Shown here in pieces: positions 54,739 to 64,000 of a DNA stretch of 64,000 nucleotides; within the stretch, counting starts at the first letter, position 1; each line of letters begins with the position of its first letter. The DNA lies in NCBI GenBank assembly GCA_948567375.1, contig OX419755.1, forward strand, positions 71,366,944 through 71,430,943, in the 5' to 3' direction. The notes beneath the pieces are model-generated. The model did no database searches, had not been told where the DNA came from, and saw nothing but the letters and a program-made list of their open reading frames with translations. The position numbers were made by a program, and so were the translations under genes. The DNA is from Lunularia cruciata. Lineage: Eukaryota; Streptophyta; Marchantiopsida; Lunulariales; Lunulariaceae.

Positions 54739-57508
54739 CTTACTTGTATGAATGAAACTTGAAAAAATGTAAAAGGAGTGAAAAACATACAAGGTCCTTG
54801 GTATCATGACTAGAATTACAACAATTTATTACTTGAGAGCAACTTTAGAATAATAAATTATGAAAATATCCAATGATATTTACATTTTACAAATATAGAA
54901 TGTAGTATAAAAACACACATCTATATTTATGTACATAATTTTCACATAATTAAATTATATTTAAAAACACATACATAATATATAAAATAAAATTAACTTT
55001 AAATAATTATAGAACTCTATGCCGTAGAGAATATGAATCTAAATACTAATAATCAATAAATAACTGTTTTCATATATAAATATTAAATAAATATATTGAA
55101 TTTATACTATATTAAATAAATATATTGAATTTATATTCATATAAAATTATAATCTCTACTATGTAAATATTTATAAATAAATATTTATTATAGTACTATA
55201 AATCTATGTAAGCAATTATACCATAAATTTATATATATGTTTCTACCTTTTATAATTGTAAATTTTTTTATATGTATACTTATATATGTGATTTCTAGAT
55301 GTTTATTGTATTTATATTGTAGGGCTCAAGGCTATTTTATATCATCCATGCTTTGTCTACAAATTATTATGAACAAAATGTTAGTTTATAGATATAAGTA
55401 AATTAATTAATATCACTTCTTATTAAAATTAATCACTCCATGTCAATTTTGTATCATTAGTTTGATACAACATCCAAAATGTAATTATCACTACGTATAG
55501 ATTTTGTGTGGTTAGTGTGATATAACACCCACAAGAATAGAATTCAACATAATTAATTTGTTACTTATTATTATAAAACTCATATATATATATGATATAT
55601 ATAATTATAATTATATATAAGTACATATTTATATTTATTTCTCTATTTATTTAACTAGTAGAGTATAAAACTAGAGTATAAAATCAATGCACTTTATCAA
55701 GTAGCACAAACAAATACGGACCAAACACATTACTTATTGAATTTACCTTTAGAGGAGCATTGTATTTCTTTTCTTCCATTGAATCATATTATATGAATTT
55801 ATATGAGAACATGTTAGTTACTGTTTACACTTATGGATTAAATAATCAATAATGCATCATGCTTTAACTGGTTTGGAATGTACTTGTAATAATAATCAAT
55901 AGTATATCATGCTTTAACATATTTGAATGTAATTGTAATGAGAATATATAATGAATGCATATGCATGTGATAACAAGAAGGATAGGGAGACCCCATCAAG
56001 CCATACAACAAAAGGATAAAGGGGTAAAATGAAAATGAAAAAGGCAGTAGGGTAGAATTGCATCAACGTTTGTAACCACAACAACTGCCATTGAGACTTG
56101 ATCATCTTGAACCAAGTATAAGTCTGCTTTGACACGTGTTGTCAATAAAATGAGGCCAAGCCACAATAACACTGATAAGAGGAATCAACCCTACAACAAC
56201 TGAGATATTAGAGTTATACAAGTCTTTGGATCACTTCATGTTCAACTGTCTTGGATGAGAGTCTTGAAGCTTAAATTACCACTCTAAACTAGCTTTGTTA
56301 AAGCTACACGTAGTAAGCTAATAAATTACTTAATTTAAACAACTTTTAAGTATTTTTCACTAATATGAATATAGATATATAATGGCTATCAACAAAAGAT
56401 GTAGTTGACCTTAGAGGAGTTACTAAATAGTATTTGGAGTTCTTTATATGAATAAGACAGTAATAGAGTATACGCACAATATCTATACATTTTTAATAAT
56501 TAGCAATTTTAGTAAACCATATTTCTACAAAACAATTTGACCATTTTCAATATACTTAAATAAAATATAGATATATGTTTCTAATATCTTTTATATATTT
56601 TGAATACATCAAAATTTCAATATTGATAATATCTCCTTTATTTACCATTTTAATATAGCATCACATCAACTACCTCATCTACCCTCCATAAAGCTCCTTG
56701 AAGCTAGTTTAGTTAGACCTAGATTTGCTTACATCTTAGAGACTTGAGTCTAACCTTATCGATCTGAAAATTATTTATTAAAATCATATAAAAATAAAAT
56801 TTGTACTATTAGTCAACAATATTATAACAAATGATAATTTCATTGAATAATTAACCTTAGCAATAAGATGTTTGAACTATCATACTACAATAACACCAAT
56901 AAAACTCATCAAAAGTTAACTTTGCCTAAAGAATTGTATATTTATATTATTTTCAAATATGTATCATATGAATAGGTAGAATGGAATTAGAATGGAAATA
57001 GATTATATTAGAATTGTAAATAAATTATTTTTATAAGATATATATTTATTATTTTAATATGGTAAATAAGTGTGAGAATATATAGTATTATAGAATAAAA
57101 TAATATATTAACTATATTAACTATATAATTAAGCACACTCAATCTAGATAACAAACATAATCAAAGAAGCATTTAACTCTATAGTTGGTGAATATCAACT
57201 ATAATTTAACATAAAAATTATTTATAGATAAATTTTATTGACAGGTTTATATTGATATACTCTACTTAGGTAACCTTTATAGCTTGAGTTTTTACTTGTC
57301 CAAATAAATGCATATATCCTATTATAAAATTATATCTACAAATAATCTGTTTATTTACTTCTAGAATTTAGTTTTACAGTGGGATACATAACTATAAATT
57401 TCAATTTAGTGAAACCCTTCAGTTAATTTACTAAACTTCTGTATGAATTAGCTACATAAATTTAAGTCTTTAATATAACAGAAAATAATAAACCCAAGAT
57501 TCTAGTCT

Positions 57509-57555
<47 letters not shown>

Positions 57556-57556
57556 G
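57509..57556. repeat. Compound microsatellite (TA)n(GA)n
   Basis: An uninterrupted TA run passes directly into a GA run. Useful as a length-variable marker. Confidence 0.95.
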
Positions 57557-59253
57557 AATTTATCCATAGTTTGGTGTGTTGTTTAATGTAAAATTAAATA
57601 AAAATAACCAATTAAACTAGAATGAGATATAAAAATTTCAGGAGTATCAAATAAAAATTTTATTATACATAATATTCCTTGTTAAACATGTGTTGGATAG
57701 ATAGTCTGAAAATTTGAAATTTATTTTATAATATGACAAATAGGTTAATTTTGTAAGCTAATCTATTGCTAAAGGATAGATTAAAAATCAATTATTTTTA
57801 TAGAAAAGTGCAAATACAACTCGTTTATAGAAAATTACAAATTTTTGAATATCCAAACATTAGAAAATCCTCTAAATATGTATATTTTTAATATTTGTTG
57901 TTCTATAAGAATAAAAAGTTCTAAATTTAAGTTACCATTTTTGGTTATTTCATTTATTCATTTATTAGCATATTCAAAATTTAAATATATTATGCCGTAT
58001 TTTAAAAGCACCGATTTGACTGAAAATTCTGAATATTAGTTAGATTAAAACATCAGATGGGAATTGATATTTCTACATCTCTTTTGGTATTTCCGCAGTC
58101 CAAGTATATGATATATAGACCAAAAAAATCTCTTACCACATGCTTTTTCAAAATTTCCACAAGAAGACCAAGTATCATAGAACAAGAGGTAGACCTTCTA
58201 ATGGATCACTTTCAAAATACAAGAAAACTTAGCATCCTAATTATGTAATTATTCATGGGTTGTGTTTGAATCAACTTATATTTTGACGTGGTGTCGAAAT
58301 TTATAGAATGTGGTAATTCCTTGTTTTGACGTACATAAATTTTGTTGGGAGTATGGAAATATAAAAAATGATATAGAAACGTCGATTTCATTATAATCAG
58401 TATTTATTTTAGTTCATTTAAAACATCTATAATGAAATTTCCTTAGAAAACCAACTTCTTCATAGGTAAACCCATATGCAATAAAATTATATTCATTATA
58501 TATTAAAAAAATTTACATTATTTTAAGTAGAGGATTGGTCAAAAATAAAATAAAAATAAAAATAAAAATTTAATAATAACTATGTCATTTCCTTACAAAA
58601 TTCTTACAGGAAAATAATGAGTATAATCGGATTTATACAACAACTTCCCAATATATGTCTAAACTCTATACTTACTAGTTATTAGTATCTTAATATAAAC
58701 ATACTAGCTTTGCCTCATATTGGTAATATAAAAAAATATTTTAATTATAAATTTTCTTTTAGAGAGTTAACTAAGGATTTGACGGTACCTTGAGGCTTTC
58801 GGATAATTATTTCAAGCTTAATTTTTGGGTTATGCACATCTAGACCAATACAACTTTAATGTGACATAGATAAAAGTGATGGGATGGGTAGTTTTGGATG
58901 AGTTTTGTTTACAAGGTCCAAATTTAACATATTAGTAATATAAAGATCTTTTCCAATTTTAAGTTTGTTTTTTTGTATAAAAACTCATGGAAATTATTAT
59001 TTGAAAAATAATTATTAATAATAATAAAATAAAAAGTTTATTATTGGATTATTTTATGAAATAAATATAACCATATATATTTTCAGGTAAAATATGAATC
59101 AAAAGTTATATTAATGAAAATTTTAGTAATTAAATATGATTATGTAAATAAATCATTCTTACATCAATAATTTTGGATTTATGATATATCGTCTCCGTCT
59201 TCATGGTGATAGAAATTATAGTATATCCACTGTATATTATAACATTAAAAATT

Positions 59254-59255
<2 letters not shown>

Positions 59256-59286
<31 letters not shown>
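59256..59286. repeat. (AT)n microsatellite
   Basis: About 15 uninterrupted AT units inside AT-rich sequence. Confidence 0.95.
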
Positions 59287-59288
<2 letters not shown>

Positions 59289-59979
59289 ATATGTAATATT
59301 ATTAACATGTAATGACCAATAATGAAACTTGACTAACTATTAATTATGAATACAAATATCTTATATCTGTACTAAACTAAAGCTGATATCATTTACAAAG
59401 AATTTATTGTTTACCTACTCTAAAATTTTATCATGTAATATTAGATTATGCTTTATATATGCCATCTTATAAAAATTATAATCCAATTCAAAAGTTTTGG
59501 TAATTAAGGAGTTCTTATATATGATATCAACTTCTAAATGTCTTTCATATTTAAATGGTTAAATTTGACAATGTGAAACAACACTAAAATAGAACTACAC
59601 TTGCTTATGATTTCATGAGGATATTTTTGGAAAGATGACATCCGTTAAGCATATTGTTTCAAATATTTTTCAGTAAAAAAGTTGTTTAGACAGAATGAAT
59701 GAATATAAATCACATATGAAAGTTTTTCCAATGTGGATTTTTTAAATTAGAAATCAGATTTCATACAATTTCCAGTCTCTTTCTGCTGGTGGAGACATAC
59801 TGGACTCAATTCTGAACTCAAAAAGTCTTTCTTTCCTCTTAGTAGTCCTTTTCCTTCTTATGGAGCTATACTACAGTGTGCTGAACTTTTGGAAACTTTT
59901 CTTTTATTTGCGACCTCCCTCTCTTTCCTCTTAGTATTGGATATTTCTATATGTAAACATACATTGACATTAAGTAAAA

Positions 59980-60092
59980 CTAGATGCTCACGCTAATCCC
60001 CTATGAAGTGACATACATCACAAAATCACTACATTAACAACAAAGTCAAACTGGATGCTCATGCCAATCGCCCTATGAAGTAGCATACATCA
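59980..60092. repeat. Tandem duplication of about 69 bp
   Basis: The segment ACTAGATGCTCACGCTAAT...CCCTATGAAGTGACATACATCA near 59980 recurs near 60049 with several changes. It adjoins the 47-bp tandem repeat, forming a cluster of local duplications. Confidence 0.75.
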
Positions 60093-60102
60093 TGCCAAGA
60101 CG

Positions 60103-60196
60103 GAAGGGTAATCTTACTTGGCTTCAGTTGCATACTAAGCCTATTCATCGAAGGGTAATCTTACTTGGCTTCAGTTGCATACTAAGCCTATTCATC
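60103..60196. repeat. 47-bp perfect tandem duplication
   Basis: Two apparently identical units, 60103-60149 and 60150-60196, starting GAAGGGTAATCTTACTTGGC. Identity implies a recent event. Confidence 0.92.
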
Positions 60197-60231
60197 GTGG
60201 ATCTTCATCGACCCTAGGTAGAGGGTCCACG

Positions 60232-60497
60232 ACCCCAGCTAGATTATCTGCCTGTTGGATGAAGATGATATAGACTACAAAATGATCAATACACAGACGG
60301 GTTCTGTTCTTATGCAACTAAACAGGCCGCAAGAAAATACAGCAGATGAGTTTTCAGAGGACCTTCCTCGACCCCACCTAAATTCTCTTGCCTGTATGAT
60401 GAATATGAAATAGACTACAAATGACCAATACACAGACATAGTCCCGTTCTCAAGCAACTAACAGGCTGCAAGAAAGTACAGCAGATGAATTTTCAGA
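60232..60497. repeat. Tandem duplication of about 130 bp
   Basis: Copy 1 is about 60232-60360 and copy 2 about 60372-60497. Both contain TAGACTACAAA, AATACACAGAC and CAGCAGATGA, and end TTTTCAGAG. The copies differ by substitutions and small indels. Confidence 0.8.
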
Positions 60498-60614
60498 GCT
60501 GTGCGCACAACAAAAGAGCTCTAAATCCCGTTCCCGATTCTCTGTAATCCAAGGTGGACGTAGTAAGTGTTGCGCGGGAGAGAACTTCGAAGAGGCGGTG
60601 AAGTGAAGAATTGC

Positions 60615-60863
60615 TCATACATACAAGCAGGTGTTGTCCAGCTTTATGCTTGCCTTCAGCTCCAACGCATACCCGCATTTTTCTTCACTGATAAGGCTGC
60701 GTACAGCATTCTCTTCGCTTACGTTACTCTTCAGTAGCCATAGGGTTCGCGGGCCATCCATGTAGCTGTCCGCTGTGCTAAATGTGCCCGAACGAGTCCG
60801 TAAGGTTGAGTGCTTGAACATGTGAGAATTTCTAAGATCGTCCATGCGTTCAATTTGTGTCAA
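60615..60863 (-). CDS. Candidate exon or short ORF upstream of the BRF1 gene, not recognised
   Basis: An 82-codon frame with balanced amino-acid composition (M-T-Q-I-E-R-M-D-D-L-R-N-S ... E-E-K-C-G-Y-A-L-E-L-K-A-S-I-K-L) in sequence that is less AT-rich than the region to its left. It points away from BRF1 and could be the first exon of a divergent gene or a remnant. No family recognised and no splice model was built. Confidence 0.25.
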   Translation of the reverse strand: MTQIERMDDLRNSHMFKHSTLRTRSGTFSTADSYMDGPRTLWLLKSNVSEENAVRSLISEEKCGYALELKASIKLDNTCLYV

Positions 60864-61285
60864 AAGTGCCGATACAAATAGCGAATTTCAATGTACGAAC
60901 CCCTGAAACTTCTCGCGGTTCGCCAGGACTGCGGGCTTACTTGATTGCTCCCACGATCACTTATCAAGTGTATGCGTCAAGTTTGTATTTGTTGTAGCAA
61001 CGCTTACCGTCCATGTGTTCCAATTTCAGTGGAGACTGATTGAGACTGCAATGCCATTAGTGTAAGTTGTAGACTGGACTCACAATGTCCTTGTCGATGG
61101 ATTGTCTGTCTGAATTTGCTTTCTGTGTTTAAGTGCCTCTTGTTGGTTGACCGATGAAATTGTGATCTCCGCCTACAGTCGAGAGGTGAATCAGCAAAAT
61201 ATGCGCTGTAAATGTGGTTCTTCTTGACCGTATCTTTATCGCGTGCTGATGATTTTCGTCTAAAGCATACAAGACCGCTCTTGAG

Positions 61286-61600
61286 ATGATGCTAAAGAGC
61301 GCTGCTTACATTCTTCTCTTCTTATTTTTGCTCTCTTTCTCTGTGACTTGGTCTCGTTTCGATCATTTCTCCGCAGTCATATGTAGTCAATTATTTGATG
61401 ATAATTGGGACGATGAGTGGCTCTGGGATAAATATTCACAGCTTTGTACAATTTTGGTCCAGATGTGGCAGAGGTGGATTGTGCACCCTAGCTTCGGGCT
61501 TGGACCCGAATTACGATCACCTCCCTCTCTCAGCGGTAGGTTCGAAGGCCGACGAAGATTATGCATTGAAAGTTGCGATGAATTACACTTGGCTCACTGA
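61286..61600 (+). CDS. Candidate small secreted protein or remnant upstream of BRF1
   Basis: A 104-codon frame starting M-M-L-K-S-A-A-Y-I-L-L-F-L-F-L-L-S-F-S-V-T-W-S. This is a typical signal-peptide pattern: positive residue, long hydrophobic core, small residues. The rest is Trp-rich and unrecognised. An overlapping frame, 61395-61616, has more protein-like composition (C-G-R-G-G-L-C, then Y-A-L-K-V-A-M-N-Y), so a frameshift may separate the signal peptide from its mature domain. It could instead be 5' leader of the BRF1 gene. Low confidence. Confidence 0.25.
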   Translation: MMLKSAAYILLFLFLLSFSVTWSRFDHFSAVICSQLFDDNWDDEWLWDKYSQLCTILVQMWQRWIVHPSFGLGPELRSPPSLSGRFEGRRRLCIESCDELHLAH

Positions 61601-62021
61601 TCACAGTTTATCGTAAACGTCAGTCAGGATGTGGGATAGCTTGACTGTTCCCTACAACGTCCATAATGATTCTCAACATGAAGTTGGAAAGGATTTCACA
61701 ACGATACAAATGTTGGATTGGTGATGATATTGAGAACGAGGGACTGGATCCACCTCATTAGAATCTCACAAATTCTCGGAAATTCGTGGAGCCATTCTGG
61801 ACAAAAAGTTTTGGCAGGTCAGGAGGTTTGGACATCGGGAACTTGAGGAGCTGAGATATCCGATCTGTTTGCACTTTGTTAGCCGGAAAGAGGAGGCGAA
61901 GTTTAGTTCTTTAGGTTTGTCGCTTGATTCTCTCGGTGAGCTAAGCTCTTCAATATTGCAGGAGTTCTAGGGTTCAAGTTCACCTCAGACCCTATTACTA
62001 CCTCTCCCTCAAGCATATAAG

Positions 62022-64000
62022 ATGGTGTGGTGCAGCTACTGCGTGAAAGACCAGGTCGCTGAGCTCGATGAAATTAATGGATTTACGTAAGTCTCTCGTG
62101 CATCGCACTTTTTGTTGTGATACGAGCAGCGCAACCACGAGGGGAAGGTATTGGATTGTTGTTTGACGTGGACCATGTACTCTGTCACAGGTGCTGTACC
62201 GGCTGTGGACGAGTACTTGATGACAATGTCTACGGAAGTGATCCCACATTTACCAAAACGTCGACTGGTCAGGTTGAGCTGTATCTCGTGTGGTCCTGAA
62301 ATTTAAAATATGCTGTTTCGCTTATGGAAAGATGCATTCTCGTTTGCGCTGTCTAGCACGCTTATTATAAACTTCTAAATCATGACAGAGTCAAGTCGAG
62401 GGAAATTTCGTTCGAGATGGAGGAGGCAGCAGTATGGGCAGACTTGGGGTCAGTGGTGGTCGTATTATGGGGTATCAATCTGATTCTCACGAGAAGACTT
62501 TAAATAAAGGTACGAGTTCCTGAGGCAATTAGAACGGGACTTTGAACCCTTCTCAACAAGCGAAAGTTAGGCAGTTTGGTTTTGGTTTCTTTTGCCTGGC
62601 TATAACGTTCACGTCCTGGTCTTCTTACCAGGAAAGCATGAAATACTAGATATTCTTGAGCGATTGTCTATTCGCCCTCGGGAGGACACAGCTACACAAG
62701 CTCATCGATTCTACACTGTACTAGTCTTTCCTTCTTGTCACATATTGTGAAAACCTACTTTGCGAAAGAATTGATCAGCGTTCGTTGCTTCTACTCTGTA
62801 CCAGTCTTTGGCTCTTGGTCACATGTGATCTACTTAGCCAAATTAATAATCTCCGTACATTGAACGTTTGATAGATCTTCCAAGGCTAGATCAGAAGACT
62901 CTCAGATTTGAAAGTTGACATCCGTAGAGTTTGCTGAATGGCTCTGGTTTGGCACCTAACTTTTTCATTTTTTGCATGGGATTCAGATTGCTCTAGAGCG
63001 TAATTTCACCAGGGGACGACGCACCAATCAAGTTGCTGCTGCATGCATTTACATTGTATGCCGGTAACTTAAAACTCTATTCTTTCCATCCCCTTTTTGA
63101 CTTGATTGTATGCTATTTGCAGAAGCTTGAGATATGTGTATTGTAAGTACGTGAAGTTGAAACAGGTCAGGTAGTTGGATAATAAAGTCTTCATCGCTTC
63201 GATAGAATAAAAGTGGTTCACAGGTCTGGATAATCTCAATATTGCCATCAAAATCAATAATAAGTTTGATAAAAAAGATATGTTGGTGGACCTCTTACGT
63301 GTCGTGGAGTGTCTGTTCCATTGAGCCTGTTTGTTTGCTTCCCGGTTGATACATTGGAACATGTTCCTGGTTCACGAGCAGGTAATTCAAAGTCCAAGTA
63401 GATGATTAGCTTCTTAAATCTCCCCTTGAGCACCAAAACACAGCAGGTTGCCCTTAAAATCAGACACATCAATGGTAACAAGGTGCTCCTGGATGGAACC
63501 TTTGGTAGATCTATCGACGGTACTGAATTCTGATGAATGAGGTTTGTTTAGTAGAAGTACTGAGCCCAGCTTCTTTTCTAGATACAGTTCATCTAAGACA
63601 CCATGATACTAACCCCTGTATGCAGATATACGCATGCTTACCTCTATGTGTAAGTACTAGTTATGACGATCTTTACTATGTTACTGTCAAATGTCAGAGT
63701 GAGTCCGGTCAAACGTGGGTGAGGAACTTGGTTGTTTACAACAGGTTCTATATTCCATTACTCAATATAGTTAGTGTTACCAAAATTACATAGACAATTC
63801 TCTTTAGTATCCTTAGTGTAGGTTCTACCAAGGGAAGCGGTCGTGATCTAGTTCTTTTTCTTCCCCGAAATCACCACTAGAAATCACCACTAGTCGCAGC
63901 TTCGAGCAGTTTAAGTTTCTAAGCTTCCTGTTTCATGCCTGAGAGACAATGTGTTAAAATGTGTTGCAGGCAAATGAACAAGCCTTACATGCTTATCGAC
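62022..64000 (+). CDS. BRF1: TFIIIB subunit BRF1 (TFIIB-related factor), 5' part, six exons visible
   Basis: BRF1 is the TFIIB-like subunit of TFIIIB, which recruits RNA polymerase III to tRNA and 5S rRNA genes in the nucleus. Exons by splice sites and protein fit: 62022-62086, 62191-62272, 62389-62509, 62632-62717, 62987-63063 and 63970 past the window end. All introns are GT-AG and phases are consistent, giving 154 codons so far. Residues 1-30 form the zinc ribbon: M-V-W-C-S-Y-C and C-C-T-G-C-G-R-V-L, i.e. C4/C7 and C24/C27. The B-linker follows with T-G-Q-S-Q-V-E-G-N-F-V-R. The first cyclin fold begins near residue 84 and includes A-L-E-R-N-F-T-R-G-R-R-T-N-Q-V-A-A-A-C (120-138), then N-K-P-Y-M-L-I-D. 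The start at 62022 is chosen because family members begin M-V-W-C. The linker at about 61-84 is Gly/Ser-rich and unlike relatives. No frame break is seen. Confidence 0.92.
63064..63969 (+). other. Intron 5 of BRF1
   Basis: About 900 bp between donor GTAACT at 63064 and acceptor TTGCAG at 63964-63969. Frames inside it (63069-63362 minus, 63254-63481 minus, 63533-63793 plus) carry no recognisable domain and would add no residues needed by the BRF1 alignment, since codon phase closes exactly across it. It is longer than the other visible introns (about 100-270 bp). Confidence 0.75.

Larger units (their letters stand above)
53831..59975. other. AT-rich intergenic region without a supported gene
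   Basis: More than 6 kb with strong A/T bias. The many short frames on both strands lack motifs and have low-complexity composition. It contains a 68-bp tandem duplication at about 54603-54738 and two dinucleotide microsatellites. Short frames at 54396-54614 (plus) and 58057-58248 (plus) were examined and not accepted. Confidence 0.7.

Noticed and set aside
57845-58248. Two plus-strand ORFs of 63-64 codons in the AT-rich region
   Set aside because: Short, low complexity, no start context or motif; expected by chance.
63533-63793. 86-codon ORF inside BRF1 intron 5 as an extra exon
   Set aside because: The BRF1 codon phase closes exactly from 63063 to 63970 and the protein is continuous without it.

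Overview
The window is nuclear DNA from a large, repeat-rich plant genome. The pattern (chromovirus-type Ty3/Gypsy elements nested several layers deep, old and decayed copies, a single intron-containing gene at the edge) suggests a gymnosperm such as a conifer. That assignment is inference; only 'land plant' is well supported. No rRNA, tRNA, CRISPR or bacterial-type feature was seen.

Layout. Bases 1-52445 are almost entirely nested retroelements. Three LTR families recur. LTR-1 (about 590-750 bp, starts TGTAATAC, ends GGTATTACA) bounds Gypsy elements A (to 7842, + strand), E (25727-35172, - strand) and I (45906-52445, - strand, best preserved), and also occurs as solo LTRs. LTR-2 (about 410-490 bp, rich in GAAGCTTC palindromes) bounds Gypsy elements G (17612-23297) and H (pieces from 7843 to 23956), and occurs as a solo LTR at 30742-31163. 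LTR-3 (about 690 bp) is present as two LTR-only copies. Nesting reads: H is old and was invaded by A, B, C and G; A was invaded by an LTR-3; E was invaded by D, a solo LTR-2, a solo LTR-1 and a LINE scrap; E itself sits inside F, and F sits inside an older LTR-2 copy. A different Gypsy lineage (J) survives as RNase H/integrase remnants at about 40740-42560.

The unusual component is a family of 1.9-4 kb units (B 8784-11851, C 12409-16174, D 28239-30119, probably F 24600-38038). They have TGTG...CACA ends, and B, C and D have 5-bp target-site duplications. They show no direct LTR pair, no primer-binding site, no reverse transcriptase and no integrase, yet carry remnants of one long charged coiled-coil protein with a conserved C-terminus. 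They could be solo copies of a very long, ORF-bearing LTR, or an undescribed non-autonomous class.

Bases 52446-53830 hold a decayed hAT-like transposase and tandem duplications. Bases 53831-60000 are AT-rich with microsatellites and no convincing gene. From about 60500 base composition becomes gene-like. At 62022 begins the 5' part of a TFIIIB subunit gene (BRF1), six exons of which are visible before the window ends.
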